Source of the DNA: Arthrobacter sp. Y81
GTDB taxonomy: Bacteria; Actinomycetota; Actinomycetes; Actinomycetales; Micrococcaceae
Length of the DNA: 64,000 bases
Assembly (NCBI RefSeq): GCF_002929335.1
Contig: NZ_PJIL01000003.1
Coordinates: 124,001 to 188,000, forward strand
Reading direction: 5' to 3'
The notes under the pieces are model-generated. The model searched no databases. It was not told the DNA's origin and worked only from the letters and a program-made list of their open reading frames with translations. A program made the position numbers and the translations under genes. Position 1 is the first letter of the stretch, and every line of letters begins with the position of its first letter. This document shows positions 1-9,106 of the stretch, piece by piece.

Positions 1-483
1 AAAGACCGTCCGGGCAGCCAGCCGCACGTCCGCGCGCCGCGGGCCAGCGCACCGCCGCGCGGAGCTGCCGGCGGAATAAGCGGAAAGTACCCTGGCGACT
101 TCAAGGGCGTCGCGAGCGTGAAGTACGCCCCCTCCCCCAACGGCAAGCCGGAACCGGGTGAGGTGGTGTGGACCTGGGTCCCGTATGAGGAGGACCACTC
201 CCAAGGCAAGGACCGGCCCGTGCTGCTGATCGGGAGCCGCGGGCGGTACCTGCTGGGACTCATGCTTACCAGCAAGGACCACGACCAGGACCACCGAAAC
301 GACGACAGCTACGTGGACATCGGCACCGGCAGCTGGGACCGGCAGCGCCGGCCCAGCGAAGCGAAACTGGATCGCATCCTCCAGATCAGCCCTGCTGACA
401 TCCGCAGGGAGGGAGCCGTCCTTGACCGGAAGCGTTTTGACAGTGTTTCGTCGGCACTCCGTGAGCTGCACGGCTGGAGCTGA
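1..483 (+). CDS. PemK/MazF-family toxin-like protein, 5' end outside the window
   Basis: The visible product has the PemK/MazF-type core: an early PGEVVWTWVPYEED stretch, GKDRPVLLIG, then LGLMLTSKDHD. Members of this fold are usually ribosome-independent mRNA endonucleases or their inactive relatives. A GTG lies at 118, but the same frame is open back to base 1 and reads a basic Pro/Ala/Gly-rich segment followed by KYPGDFKGVASV, which resembles the N-terminal extension of actinobacterial family members. I therefore treat the gene as 5'-partial rather than starting at 118. No antitoxin gene is visible downstream, where rpsT follows after 200 bp. Toxin activity is inferred from the family only. 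Confidence 0.72.
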   Translation, partial: KDRPGSQPHVRAPRASAPPRGAAGGISGKYPGDFKGVASVKYAPSPNGKPEPGEVVWTWVPYEEDHSQGKDRPVLLIGSRGRYLLGLMLTSKDHDQDHRNDDSYVDIGTGSWDRQRRPSEAKLDRILQISPADIRREGAVLDRKRFDSVSSALRELHGWS

Positions 484-543
484 CGGAACCCCCCGGAAAG
501 ACCACGGGGAACAACCGGAGGACCAGCAGCAGTCCCGTGTGTC

Positions 544-552
544 TGCTATCAT
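544..552 (+). promoter_or_regulatory. Candidate extended -10 element for rpsT
   Basis: The 200 bp between the PemK-like gene and rpsT contain TGCTATCAT, an extended -10 (TGn followed by TATCAT). No good -35 precedes it, which extended -10 promoters tolerate. It would give a leader of about 125 nt, long enough for S20 autoregulation. This is pattern matching only. Confidence 0.33.
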
Positions 553-683
553 TGACAGCTGTGTGTCCGTGCAGGTCGACGGCCACTGATGGTTGGCCGC
601 CATAGGTATCCCCACGCCGCTCAGTCAATGGCCAATCTGAAAGCCCTCTAGACCATTTTCCGCTTTAAAAAGAGAGTTCACAC

Positions 684-944
684 GTGGCTAATATCAAGTC
701 CCAGAAGAAGCGCATCCTCACCAACGAGAAGGCTCGCCTGCGTAACAACGCAGTCAAGTCCGAGCTGAAGACGGCCATCCGCGCCGTCAACACCGCCGTT
801 GAGTCCACCGACAAGGATGCCGCTGCTGCTGCGCTGGTTGCTGCAGGCCGTAAGCTGGATAAGGCTGTCAGCAAGGGCGTTCTTCACAAGAACAACGCTG
901 CAAACCGCAAGTCGGCGATCTCCAAGAAGGTCAACGCACTCTAA
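684..944 (+). CDS. rpsT: 30S ribosomal protein S20
   Basis: An 86-residue basic protein beginning [21 protein letters not shown], the classic S20 start, and ending with the conserved [16 protein letters not shown] block. S20 binds 16S rRNA early in assembly of the small subunit. The start is GTG. It is preceded by a purine-rich AAAAAGAGAG stretch about 6 nt upstream. It stands alone on the plus strand, with a strong hairpin 30 bp after the stop, and converges on holA, so it is probably monocistronic. Length and composition are normal for the family. Confidence 0.98.
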   Translation: MANIKSQKKRILTNEKARLRNNAVKSELKTAIRAVNTAVESTDKDAAAAALVAAGRKLDKAVSKGVLHKNNAANRKSAISKKVNAL

Positions 945-973
945 GGTTTTCCAGTTCAACTGAACTGATGATC

Positions 974-1003
974 GTGGCCGGCACCCCTCGGGGTGCCGGC
1001 CAC
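974..1003 (+). terminator. Intrinsic terminator after rpsT
   Basis: A perfect 14-bp inverted repeat (974-987 with 990-1003) with almost no loop, followed by a weak ATCCATTTAA tract. It lies between convergent rpsT and holA and could serve both. Confidence 0.8.
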
Positions 1004-1077
1004 ATCCATTTAACGGCTGCGTGCGCCTCTCGCGAGGCGGCTTCCCCTGGAGGGCTGCGGCGAGGCTGCTTTTCGGC

Positions 1078-2094
1078 CTAGCCGCGGCGGACCGACGTTG
1101 CGATGACGGTGACGGCGTGCTCCACGGCGTACACGGGATCGCGGGAGAGGCCCTTGACCTGGGCGTCCGCCTCGGCCGTCACCTGGATGGAGCGGACCAG
1201 GCCCTCGGGCGTCCAGCGCCGGACGTCACGCTGCGCCTGTTCCACCAACCACGGCTGCATGCCGAGCTGCCGGGCGATCTGGGCCGAGGACCCTTGCGCC
1301 CCGGCCACTTTGGCGACAGTCCGAAGCTTGGCGGCCAGCGCGGCCACTAGCGGCACGGGGTCCGCGCCCGTGGCGAGGGCGTGGCGAAGGGTGGAAAGCG
1401 CTAGTGGGCCGTTGCCAGCCAACGCGGCATCAGCGACTTTGAACGCCGTTGCCTCGATCCTGCCGCCGTAATACCGGTCCACCATGTCCGTATCCACGGC
1501 CGTGGCAGCGTCCGCGATGAGCTGGCTGCAGGCGGCAGCGAGTTCCGAAAGACTGGCGCCCACCGCATTGACCAGGGCGTGGACGGCCTCCGGCTCGATC
1601 CGCCGTGAAGCGGCCTTGAACTCCGCTGCGACGAACGCCGACTTGTCTGCGTCCTTTTTGAGGGGCTGGCAATCGACCACCGGCCAGCCGGCGGCTTTGA
1701 TGGCATCAAGCAGCTTCTTGCCCCGGACCCCGCCGCCGTGGCGGACCACCAGGACAGCGTCTGGTTCGGGGTTCGCCAGGTATTTGAGGGCGTCTGCCAG
1801 GAAAGCGTCATTCATTGCTTCCGCGGACTCGATTTCGATGAGCTTCGATTCCCCGAAGAGGGAAGGGCTCACGTTCATGGCGAGCGACCCGGGTTCGTAG
1901 CTGCCGGCGTTGAGCCTGGTGATTTCCACGTCCGGTTCGGCTGCACGGACCTGTGACCTGACGCGGTCCATGGCACGGATGCCCAGGTATTCTTCGGGCC
2001 CACCGATGAGCACGACACGGGCCGGGGTCACATCGCGCCAGGTGGCCGTAGCTGACGTCGCCGGCTTGGATCGGGCTTTTTGCGCAGCGGCCAC
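1078..2094 (-). CDS. holA: DNA polymerase III, delta subunit
   Basis: A 338-residue protein of the size and layout of HolA, the clamp-loader wrench that opens the beta sliding clamp. The N-terminal part (about residues 25-45, RVVLIGGPEEYLGIRAMD) corresponds to the degenerate AAA+ domain. The C-terminal third matches the collar domain (RQLGMQPWLVEQAQRDVRRW). The GTG start at 2094 has a strong GGGAGGA Shine-Dalgarno 7 nt upstream, so the start is secure even though it lies 67 nt inside the comEC 3' end. The order comEA-comEC-holA is common in bacteria. Confidence 0.93.
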   Translation of the reverse strand: MAAAQKARSKPATSATATWRDVTPARVVLIGGPEEYLGIRAMDRVRSQVRAAEPDVEITRLNAGSYEPGSLAMNVSPSLFGESKLIEIESAEAMNDAFLADALKYLANPEPDAVLVVRHGGGVRGKKLLDAIKAAGWPVVDCQPLKKDADKSAFVAAEFKAASRRIEPEAVHALVNAVGASLSELAAACSQLIADAATAVDTDMVDRYYGGRIEATAFKVADAALAGNGPLALSTLRHALATGADPVPLVAALAAKLRTVAKVAGAQGSSAQIARQLGMQPWLVEQAQRDVRRWTPEGLVRSIQVTAEADAQVKGLSRDPVYAVEHAVTVIATSVRRG

Positions 2095-3992
2095 TCTTGG
2101 TTCCTCCCGGAAATTGGATTATTACCTCTAAGACTCCCACGGCGGCGGCGCTCATCCAAGCCAGTAAACCGGGGCCAAAGCTCCAGCAGATCCACGGTCC
2201 GTCGATGCGCCGCCAGGACCAGTGCCCACACGGCCCGCGGGTGCAGAATGAGCCACAGTGCAAGAATGGTGCAGGCGGACAGCACCAGCATCGTCGCCGC
2301 GCCGAACGGCCCCTCCGGCCACGGCAGGGAAGCGCCGGGCAGGGCGGAGAAGAACCTGGCAACGCCCGCCACACCGGCGGCGCATGCCCCCGCCACCGCC
2401 ATGGGAACGACAGCTGCCCACGGGGCCAGGGGCACCAAGGGGACGGCTGCGGTGCCGAGGATGGTTACCGGCGCCACGAGCGGCGCCGCCACCATGTTCG
2501 CCGGCAGCGCGAAGGACGAAAACTGGGGCTGCAGCAGGACAATCACCGGCCCGCAGAACAGCTGGGCCGAAAGGGGAACCGCGAGTCCGGCGGCCAGCCA
2601 GCGCGGAACGACAGGCGGTAGCCACTCCATGATCCGCGGGCCGGCCACCACGATGCCCAGCGTTGCCAGCACGGACAGGAGGAAACTGAAGCTGGTCCCG
2701 AGTGCGGGATCCGCCATGAGCAGTCCGATCACCGCAAGCGAGAGGAAGCTGAGTCCGCGCCCGGTGCGGCCTCCGGACAGGGATACCAGCCCGATCGCTC
2801 CCATGAGCGCGGCCCGGAGGACGCTGGCGTCCGGGCCGACCATCAGCACGAACAGTGCCAGTCCCGCGAGTGCGGCCGCTGCAGCGGGCGCCCGGGGCAG
2901 GCGTACAGTTCGGGCAGCCAATAACAGTGCCCCCAGGATAAGGCTGCAGTTTGCCCCGCTGACTGCGGTCAGGTGGGTCATTCCGACTGTCTTCATGTCG
3001 GTTTGAAGCTGCTCATCCAGAAAGCTGGTGTCACCCGTCACCATTCCAGGCAACAGGCCCCTGGCATCTCCGCCGATCCATTCCGCGGCGGCGGCAAACC
3101 GGCCGCGCAGCGCCGCCGGCCCCTCCTGCCATCCCGAAGGGGCAACGATGGTGGCCGGGCCGGTACCGGCGGACAGGATTCCTGCCTGCGATTGGCCGTC
3201 TTCGGGAGGCCTCAGCTTGCCGGTTGTCCGGATCCGCTGACCGGGGACCACACGCTGCCAATCAGCACCGCCCATGATCAGCAATTCGGCCTCCCCGCGG
3301 ATCAGGTTACCCCTGGCGATGATCGTAGACGCGGTGGCCGGGACTGCCCAGCGGTCCGCCCCGGCACGGCCAGGCGACTTGAGCAGTCGCGGCGGTCCCG
3401 CGATCTCCAGTTCAATCACGACGGCGGACCGCGAGGAGACTGCCTCGGCCACGGCCCCGCCGTGCTTCTGCGATGCGGCTACCGCGGAGTGGGAGGCGAC
3501 GGCTGCCGCCAGCACCAGTGCAACGCCGAGGGTGGTCAGGAAGCTCCGAGGCACAGGTCCGGCCCGTGTCCGGGACCGGCGGCGGATCGCGGCAAGCAGT
3601 GCGGCCGCACCGAGGAGCAGTCCGCCGATCACCAGGCCCAGCGCCGGCAGCGGCAGCCACACGCCGGCGACCGCGGCGGCCCAGGCGAGGAGGGCCGGCG
3701 GCGCCAGGCGCAGGTCGGTCCGGCGCCGGGGCCTGCCCGCGGCTCCGGTTCCGGCCGAAGCCTGCTTGCCCGCTGCCTGTGGCCGGACCGCGGGGGCAGG
3801 AAGGATGCGGGCCACCAGCAGCGCCCGTATGCCTCCCGCCGTGCGCGGCACAATGCTCCGAACGCCCGTGGACTGGACGTCCGGGTTGGTGCGCACCCCT
3901 GAAGCCGGTGCCGCCGGAGCCTGCGCAGGTATTTGAGGGTTGTCCCGGACAGCCGAATCAACAAAACGTTGCCACGGACTGGGCCTGCCCAT
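2028..3992 (-). CDS. comEC: ComEC/Rec2-family DNA uptake channel, without a C-terminal MBL domain
   Basis: A 654-residue polytopic membrane protein. An N-terminal DUF4131/OB-like region precedes the Competence domain with the family signature HLTAVSGANCSLI at about residue 340, followed by many hydrophobic segments. ComEC forms the channel that passes single-stranded DNA during transformation. I chose the ATG at 3992 because it lies 1 nt after the comEA stop (TGAGATG); the open frame extends upstream to 4109, inside comEA. Many ComEC proteins end in a metallo-beta-lactamase domain. Here the protein stops after a short basic tail that overlaps holA, and no HxHxDH motif is visible. Confidence 0.88.
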   Translation of the reverse strand: MGRPSPWQRFVDSAVRDNPQIPAQAPAAPASGVRTNPDVQSTGVRSIVPRTAGGIRALLVARILPAPAVRPQAAGKQASAGTGAAGRPRRRTDLRLAPPALLAWAAAVAGVWLPLPALGLVIGGLLLGAAALLAAIRRRSRTRAGPVPRSFLTTLGVALVLAAAVASHSAVAASQKHGGAVAEAVSSRSAVVIELEIAGPPRLLKSPGRAGADRWAVPATASTIIARGNLIRGEAELLIMGGADWQRVVPGQRIRTTGKLRPPEDGQSQAGILSAGTGPATIVAPSGWQEGPAALRGRFAAAAEWIGGDARGLLPGMVTGDTSFLDEQLQTDMKTVGMTHLTAVSGANCSLILGALLLAARTVRLPRAPAAAAALAGLALFVLMVGPDASVLRAALMGAIGLVSLSGGRTGRGLSFLSLAVIGLLMADPALGTSFSFLLSVLATLGIVVAGPRIMEWLPPVVPRWLAAGLAVPLSAQLFCGPVIVLLQPQFSSFALPANMVAAPLVAPVTILGTAAVPLVPLAPWAAVVPMAVAGACAAGVAGVARFFSALPGASLPWPEGPFGAATMLVLSACTILALWLILHPRAVWALVLAAHRRTVDLLELWPRFTGLDERRRRGSLRGNNPISGRNQEWPLRKKPDPSRRRQLRPPGAM

Positions 3993-3993
3993 C

Positions 3994-4935
3994 TCAGGAC
4001 ACCCGCACGAGTGGCAGCAGCGTTTCCAGCATCTTGGGTCCAACACCGTCCACGGCGTCGAGTTCCTCAACTGTGCTGAACCGCCCGTGCTCTTTGCGCC
4101 AGTCGACAATCCGCTGGGCCAGGACCGGACCCACCCGCGGCAGTGCCCCCAGCTCCTCTGCCGTGGCGGAGTTCAGGTCGATCCTGGCGCCGGCCGCCGG
4201 TCCGCCGGAGGCTCCTTCGCCGGCTGAAGGACCAGCGGGCGGGACCCCGGCCGCCTCATCCACAACCTCGCCATGCGCTGGAACGTAGATCTTTTGGCCA
4301 TCGATGAGGACAGCGGCCAGGTTCAGACGGTTCAGGTCCGCTTCCGCCGTGCTGCCCTCAGCCGCCGCGATGGCCTCGTGGACGCGGCTTCCCTGCGGCA
4401 GCTCGACCACGCCGGCCCTTTTGACGGCGCCTGCGACATGCACCACGATTTTCCCGCCGGGTTTGCCGCCCGTGGCCGGGCCTCCGCCGGCCGGCCCACC
4501 GGGGCCTTCCACCGGAGCACCAGTGCCGTCGTCAGGCTGCGCGCTGCCTTCCGTACTGCGGACGTCGCCCAGGGGAGTTACTTGCGGACTGCCGGCGGCA
4601 ACGTCCCACCAGAACCAGCCCCCAAGGAGAAGCCCCAGTATCCCCACCACTACGGCCACACGCACTCCGGTGCGCCACCTGAATCTCGAGGGTCCGTGCG
4701 CCGCGCCACCGGAAGGCGAGCCGACCTCGTCACGGGCCGGCCGCGCACCGCCGTCGTACCTAAAAGGTTCCCCGCCCGCCGCCCCGTTGCCGTGCCCCAA
4801 AAGGCCCGGGCCGGATACCGCGCCGCCGGTCACGCCGCTGCCAATATTGCCGGCCGGCCCCAGCGAAGCAGTCAGGCGGCGCCGTGCACGGCTGGCCGTG
4901 GCAGGTTCTCCCGCTTCCGCGTTCCGGCGTGACAT
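3994..4935 (-). CDS. comEA: ComEA-family helix-hairpin-helix DNA receptor
   Basis: A 313-residue protein. It has a long disordered cytoplasmic N-terminus, one transmembrane helix (about residues 90-110, VAVVVGILGLLLGGWFWW), a Pro/Gly-rich linker, an SLBB domain (KIVVHVAGAVKRAGVV) and a C-terminal double helix-hairpin-helix domain (IDLNSATAEELGALPRVGPV). ComEA binds incoming double-stranded DNA outside the membrane and hands it to ComEC, whose gene begins 1 nt after this stop. It is longer than ComEA of model species, mainly in the N-terminal tail, which is usual for Micrococcaceae. Confidence 0.93.
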   Translation of the reverse strand: MSRRNAEAGEPATASRARRRLTASLGPAGNIGSGVTGGAVSGPGLLGHGNGAAGGEPFRYDGGARPARDEVGSPSGGAAHGPSRFRWRTGVRVAVVVGILGLLLGGWFWWDVAAGSPQVTPLGDVRSTEGSAQPDDGTGAPVEGPGGPAGGGPATGGKPGGKIVVHVAGAVKRAGVVELPQGSRVHEAIAAAEGSTAEADLNRLNLAAVLIDGQKIYVPAHGEVVDEAAGVPPAGPSAGEGASGGPAAGARIDLNSATAEELGALPRVGPVLAQRIVDWRKEHGRFSTVEELDAVDGVGPKMLETLLPLVRVS

Positions 4936-5022
4936 ACCCCCACGCTAGGAGAACGGACGTGGAACAGACAGCGCGCATGAGCCTATGTGGATAGCGGGCT
5001 GGCGGCAGCGCCCCGCGGCACG

Positions 5023-5208
5023 CTACTTCTGGTAGGTGATGTACGCCTCGTACTGGACCCGCCACGCCTCCGGCGCCTTGGGATCCGGAACCGTCGTGGT
5101 CAGGAACTGGACGCTCGTCACCTGGCCCTTAAGATACTTCAACCAGTTGGTTACTTCTTCCGACACGTCCTTGTCGAACTGCGCAACGTGGTGGACCTGC
5201 ATTGACAT
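5023..5208 (-). CDS. Small conserved-looking hypothetical protein (61 aa)
   Basis: A 61-residue soluble protein with a very strong AAGGAGG site just upstream of its ATG, which argues that it is real. It begins MSMQVHHVAQFDKDVSEEV and ends EAYITYQK. I recognise no family. It has no membrane segment or signal peptide and is rich in aromatic and charged residues. It sits between degV and comEA on the same strand, separated from both by short gaps. Function unknown. Confidence 0.65.
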   Translation of the reverse strand: MSMQVHHVAQFDKDVSEEVTNWLKYLKGQVTSVQFLTTTVPDPKAPEAWRVQYEAYITYQK

Positions 5209-5295
5209 GGGAGCCTCCTTGCCCGGTGGGGAGACTGTACTACCAGCGCCGGGATTGGACCAGTGGTGGCTTGCGGCCGGCCCCTTCAGGACGGG

Positions 5296-6303
5296 TCAGC
5301 CGGTGCCGCCCACCGGATCCCTCGCCGGCGTGCTGCTCTCCCCCACGATGACGGCAAGCACTCCCAGTCCGGCGTGTGCGGCGAGCACTGCAGGGAGCGA
5401 ACTGATCTGCGCCGGCGGTGCCTCCGGGAGCGAGGCGGCCAGCCGGCCAGCGAGTTCCGCGGCTTCGGCCGGGTTGCCGAAGTGGTGGACCGCCAGCCGG
5501 GCCTGGCCCGAAGGCCGCGCCGCGGCGTCCGCAACCACGATTTCCTCGAGGCGGGCCACCGCCCGCGCCGCCGATCTGACTCTCTCCAGCGGGACGATCT
5601 TTCCGTCGTCCACGGCGAGGATCGGCTTGATGGCAAACACAGTTCCCCACAGGGAAGCCGCTGCTCCGATCCGGCCGCCGCGGCGCAGCTGCTCGAGGCT
5701 GGGAACATAGAAATACACCTTGGTGCGTGCCAGCCGTTCCTCGGCAAAAGCGCGCACTTCAGCTGCCGGGCGGCCGTCCGCGGCGGCCACTACCGCGCTC
5801 TGCACCGCCATGCCCAGCGCCATGCCCACGGTTTTCGAATCGACCACTTCCACGGGGATGCCGACACGGGATGCTGCGAGCCTGGCGGAGTCGGCAGTGC
5901 CGGAAAGCGCTCCGGAGATATGCACGGAAACCACGGCTTCGTAGCCGTGGCGAAGCGCTGCCAGATAGGCCTGCTCGAACTGGCCGGGCGACGGCCGTGA
6001 CGTCTTGACCGGCCTCCCGGTGGCCAACGCCACCGCGATCGTGTCGGTGATGTCGTCTTCGCCTTCGCCGTAGATTTCCTCCCCCACCATCACGGGCATG
6101 GGAACCACGGTCAGCCGCCCGTCGGCGGCGAAGTCCCTGACCCAGTCGGCGGGAAGTGCGGCTGCGGAGTCGGTAACCACCGCGGTGCGTACGACGGCGG
6201 CCGTCACCACTGCTTCCGGAGCAGCTCCCTGCCGGGTGGCCTGCCGTAGGCGGACCAGCCGCTCCCTCAGCCACGGCCAGCCGGCCGGCTCCCGGTCGTT
6301 CAC
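5296..6303 (-). CDS. DegV family fatty-acid-binding protein
   Basis: A 335-residue protein. The DegV fold starts at about residue 38 with TAVVTDSAAALP, followed by PVKTSRPSPGQF, which lines the lipid head-group pocket, then VSVHISGALSGTADSA and a C-terminal VPSLEQLRRGGRIG block. DegV proteins (FakB-like) bind a fatty acid and, in Firmicutes, present it to the kinase FakA. No fakA-like gene is in this window. The GTG start has a clear AGGGGGA site. It is slightly longer than typical DegV because of an N-terminal segment of about 35 residues. It lies 69 bp after leuS, behind a hairpin. Confidence 0.9.
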   Translation of the reverse strand: MNDREPAGWPWLRERLVRLRQATRQGAAPEAVVTAAVVRTAVVTDSAAALPADWVRDFAADGRLTVVPMPVMVGEEIYGEGEDDITDTIAVALATGRPVKTSRPSPGQFEQAYLAALRHGYEAVVSVHISGALSGTADSARLAASRVGIPVEVVDSKTVGMALGMAVQSAVVAAADGRPAAEVRAFAEERLARTKVYFYVPSLEQLRRGGRIGAAASLWGTVFAIKPILAVDDGKIVPLERVRSAARAVARLEEIVVADAAARPSGQARLAVHHFGNPAEAAELAGRLAASLPEAPPAQISSLPAVLAAHAGLGVLAVIVGESSTPARDPVGGTG

Positions 6304-6337
6304 GGCATCCCCCTGCTGTTCCGGTTAAACATCATGG

Positions 6338-6364
6338 CCGGCCGCCGGCAGTACCGGCGGCCGG
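6338..6364 (-). terminator. Hairpin between leuS and degV
   Basis: A perfect 11-bp stem (6338-6348 with 6354-6364) and a 5-nt loop, 9 nt after the leuS stop. In the minus-strand transcript it is followed by CATGATGTTT, a weak U-rich tail. It probably ends leuS transcription or reduces readthrough into degV. Confidence 0.65.
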
Positions 6365-6372
6365 TGCCCCGG

Positions 6373-8904
6373 CTAGGCCGGGACGATGTTGACCAGTTTA
6401 GGGGCACGCACGATGACCGTGCGGATACCGCGCCCGTCAAGGGCGCGCTGCACATTCTCGGACGCGAGTGCCAGTTCCCGCAGCTCGTCCTCGCCGATCC
6501 CGGGAGAGACCTCGAGGCGGTCGCGGACCTTGCCCTGGACCTGGACCACTGCAGTCACCGTCTCCTGCACCAGAAGCGCTTCGTCATGCCCGGGCCAGCC
6601 GGCGTTGGCCACCGACGCGGGGTGCCCCAGCACGTTCCACATGTCCTCGGCCGTGTAGGGCGCGAAGAGGCTCAGGATGACGGCCACGGCTTCGGCTGCT
6701 TCACGGACGGCGGGATCCGCCCCGCCTGCCCCGGAGGCTGCATCTATGGTTTTGCGGGTTGCGTTGACCAGCTCCATCAGCTTGGCCACCACCACGTTGA
6801 ACTTGTTGCTGTCCAGCAGCGCGGCGGCGTCCACGATGGTCCGGTGCGTGATTGAGCGCAGCGCCCGGTCTCCCTGGGCGGCGTCCGTTCCGGGCGCGCT
6901 GGTGACGTCCTGCGCCAGCCGCCACGCACGGGCCAGGAACTTCGCGGAGCCCGACGGCGAAACATCCGCCCAGTCGACGTCGTCCTCCGGCGGGGAAGCG
7001 AAGATCATGGTCAGACGCACGGCGTCCACACCGAACTTGTCCAGCTGCTCGCCGAGGTCAACACCGTTGCCCAGCGACTTGCTCATGGCCTTGCCCCCGT
7101 TGAGGACCTGGCCCTGGTTGAGCAGGGCGCTGAACGGCTCGTCGGCGTCGATCATGCCCAGGTCGTGGATGACCTTGGTGAAGAACCGTGCGTACAGCAG
7201 GTGCAGAATGGCGTGCTCCACGCCGCCCACATACTGCCCAACCGGCATCCAGTCGTTGATCTTCTCGGGGTCGAACGGGCCGCCGGTGTACTGCGGGGAG
7301 ACGAAGCGCAGGAAGTACCAGGACGAGTCAACGAAGGTGTCCATGGTGTCGGTGTCCCGCTTGGCGGGGCCGTGGCAGTTGGGGCACTCAACGTTGACCC
7401 ACGCCTCGGCGGCAGCCAGCGGCGAGGTGCCCTTCGGGGACAGGTCTTCGCCGCGCAGGTCAGCCGGCAGCCTGACAGGCAGCTGCTCGTCCGGGACGGG
7501 AACTTCACCGCAGGCCGGGCAGTGGATGATGGGGATCGGGGTTCCCCAGAACCGCTGGCGGCTGAGCAGCCAGTCGCGCAGCCGGAAGTTGACGAACTTT
7601 TCGCCCGTGCCCTGCTTCTCCAGGATTTCGATCGCGGCCGGGATGGCTTCCGCCTTGGGCAGTCCGTCGAGCACGCCGGAGTTGATCAGTGTGCCCTCGC
7701 CCGCCGTGGCCGTTCCGGTCACAGCGGGGTCGTCCTCTCCCGTGTCCAGCACAGCGCGGACGGGCAGGTCGAAGGTCTTGGCGAAGTCGAGGTCACGCTG
7801 GTCGTGGGCAGGGACGGCCATGATGGCGCCTGTGCCGTAGTCCGCCAGCACGTAGTCCGCCGCCCAGACCGGGAGCTTCTCGCCGTTCAGGGGGTTGACG
7901 GCGTACCGGCCGGTGAAGACGCCCGTCTTCTCCCGTTCGGTGGACTGGCGTTCGATTTCGGAGAGCGCCTTAACCTGTTCGCGGTAGGCGTCCAGGGCTG
8001 CCGCGTGCTCGTCCGTGACCAGCTCCACTGCCAGCGGCGCATCAGCAGCCACCACGAAGAAGGTGGCGCCGTACAGGGTGTCCGGCCGCGTGGTGAAGAC
8101 GGTGACGTCCTTGGCGGGCTGGCCGCCGTCGGCCTCGATGACGAAGTTGACGTGGGCGCCTTCGGACCGGCCGATCCAGTTCTTCTGCATGGCCAGGACG
8201 CGCTCGGGCCAGTGGCCGCGCAGTTCGTCCATGTCATCCAGCAGGCGGTCGGCGTATTCGGTGATCTTGAAGTACCACTGGTTCAGGGACTTCTTGGTCA
8301 CGGGCGTGCCGCAGCGTTCGCACGCACCGTTGACGACCTGTTCGTTGGCCAGCACGGTCTGGTCCTTGGGGCACCAGTTGACCGGGGAATCCTTGCGGTA
8401 CGCCAGCCCGCGCTCGTAGAAGCGCTTGAACAGCCACTGCGTCCAGCGGTAGTACTCCGGGTCCGAGGTGTGCACGCGCCGTGACCAGTCAGCCGAGATG
8501 GCGTAGCGCTTGAAGGACGCCGCCTGGGTCTCGATGTTGGCGTACGTCCACTCGCTGGGGTGCGCGTTGCGCTTGATGGCGGCGTTCTCCGCGGGCAGGC
8601 CGAAGGAGTCCCAGCCGATCGGGTGCAGGACGTCGTAGCCCTTCTGGCGCAGGTACCGCGCAACGACGTCGCCCATGGCAAACGCCTCCGCGTGGCCCAT
8701 GTGCAGGTCGCCTGAAGGGTAGGGGAACATGTCGAGGACATAGCGGCGCTCGCGCGAGCCGTCATCGACGGGGGTGAACACCTTGAGGTCTTCCCACACC
8801 TGCGGCCATTTGGCCTCCATCGCGGTGAAGCTGTAGGTGCCCTCCTCCGGGCCGTCCGTCGCGACTGTTGCTGTTCCGGTCTCTGTCTCCGGCTGAACGC
8901 TCAC
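6373..8904 (-). CDS. leuS: Leucyl-tRNA synthetase
   Basis: An 843-residue class I aminoacyl-tRNA synthetase that charges tRNA-Leu. Visible landmarks: the HIGH-type motif [11 protein letters not shown] at residues 61-71, zinc-ribbon-like CERCGTP, the CP1 editing region in the middle, and the KMSKS loop KAMSKSLGN near residue 604. The GTG start at 8904 has an AGAGGG site 6-8 nt upstream. The 170-nt leader contains a Leu-rich leader peptide and an intrinsic terminator, implying control by leucyl-tRNA supply (see the leader entries). Length and motif order are normal. Confidence 0.98.
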   Translation of the reverse strand: MSVQPETETGTATVATDGPEEGTYSFTAMEAKWPQVWEDLKVFTPVDDGSRERRYVLDMFPYPSGDLHMGHAEAFAMGDVVARYLRQKGYDVLHPIGWDSFGLPAENAAIKRNAHPSEWTYANIETQAASFKRYAISADWSRRVHTSDPEYYRWTQWLFKRFYERGLAYRKDSPVNWCPKDQTVLANEQVVNGACERCGTPVTKKSLNQWYFKITEYADRLLDDMDELRGHWPERVLAMQKNWIGRSEGAHVNFVIEADGGQPAKDVTVFTTRPDTLYGATFFVVAADAPLAVELVTDEHAAALDAYREQVKALSEIERQSTEREKTGVFTGRYAVNPLNGEKLPVWAADYVLADYGTGAIMAVPAHDQRDLDFAKTFDLPVRAVLDTGEDDPAVTGTATAGEGTLINSGVLDGLPKAEAIPAAIEILEKQGTGEKFVNFRLRDWLLSRQRFWGTPIPIIHCPACGEVPVPDEQLPVRLPADLRGEDLSPKGTSPLAAAEAWVNVECPNCHGPAKRDTDTMDTFVDSSWYFLRFVSPQYTGGPFDPEKINDWMPVGQYVGGVEHAILHLLYARFFTKVIHDLGMIDADEPFSALLNQGQVLNGGKAMSKSLGNGVDLGEQLDKFGVDAVRLTMIFASPPEDDVDWADVSPSGSAKFLARAWRLAQDVTSAPGTDAAQGDRALRSITHRTIVDAAALLDSNKFNVVVAKLMELVNATRKTIDAASGAGGADPAVREAAEAVAVILSLFAPYTAEDMWNVLGHPASVANAGWPGHDEALLVQETVTAVVQVQGKVRDRLEVSPGIGEDELRELALASENVQRALDGRGIRTVIVRAPKLVNIVPA

Positions 8905-9010
8905 TGCTGCCCTCTTCTGTTCTGTACCGCTTTTCGTACGGCCCTGGCGTCCTGTCCCGCCCCGGCCCCTGATCTCCTACTTGCGGCCGGGAGATAGCCC
9001 CAGACACACA

Positions 9011-9033
9011 AAAGCCCCTCGACATGGAGGGGC
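9011..9033 (-). terminator. Transcription attenuator in the leuS leader
   Basis: On the minus strand, a 7-bp GC stem (9027-9033 with 9014-9020), a 6-nt loop and a TTTTGTGTG tail form a textbook intrinsic terminator about 107 nt upstream of leuS and 41 nt after the leader-peptide stop codon. A second hairpin (8972-8977 with 8990-8995) lies further downstream. A terminator between promoter and gene makes sense only as an attenuator. It lies in the 414-bp gap 8905-9318, which otherwise holds the leader peptide, its promoter and the glpK-side inverted repeat. Confidence 0.78.
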
Positions 9034-9034
9034 G

Positions 9035-9074
9035 GCCGCTCGGCAATCCGTATTTGGTCGGGATACCGGGCGGC
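9035..9074 (-). promoter_or_regulatory. Segment 1:2 hairpin of the leuS attenuator
   Basis: In the minus-strand RNA, segment 9061-9074 (GCCGCCCGGUAUCC) can pair with 9035-9049 (GGAUUGCCGAGCGGC) around an 11-nt loop. Segment 1 overlaps the leader stop codon by one base. The tail of segment 2 (GAGCGG) can instead pair with CCGCCCCUC, the first arm of the terminator. This is the alternative-pairing layout of classical ribosome-mediated attenuation. Hand folding only. Confidence 0.55.
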
Positions 9075-9100
9075 TAGCTAAGCAGAAGGATCGCACGCAT
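9074..9100 (-). CDS. leuS leader peptide, MRAILLLS
   Basis: An eight-codon reading frame with three consecutive leucine codons (CTT CTG CTT), preceded by Ile and ending in TAG just before attenuator segment 1. The position, size and codon run are those of a regulatory leader peptide. With scarce leucyl-tRNA the ribosome would stall at the Leu run, mask segment 1 and allow antitermination into leuS. No Shine-Dalgarno precedes the ATG, but a -10-like hexamer ends 6 nt before it, so transcription probably starts at the ATG itself (leaderless). Leader peptides of this kind are known for leuA-type operons in Actinobacteria; I infer the same here. Confidence 0.72.
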   Translation of the reverse strand: MRAILLLS

Positions 9101-9106
9101 AGAACT

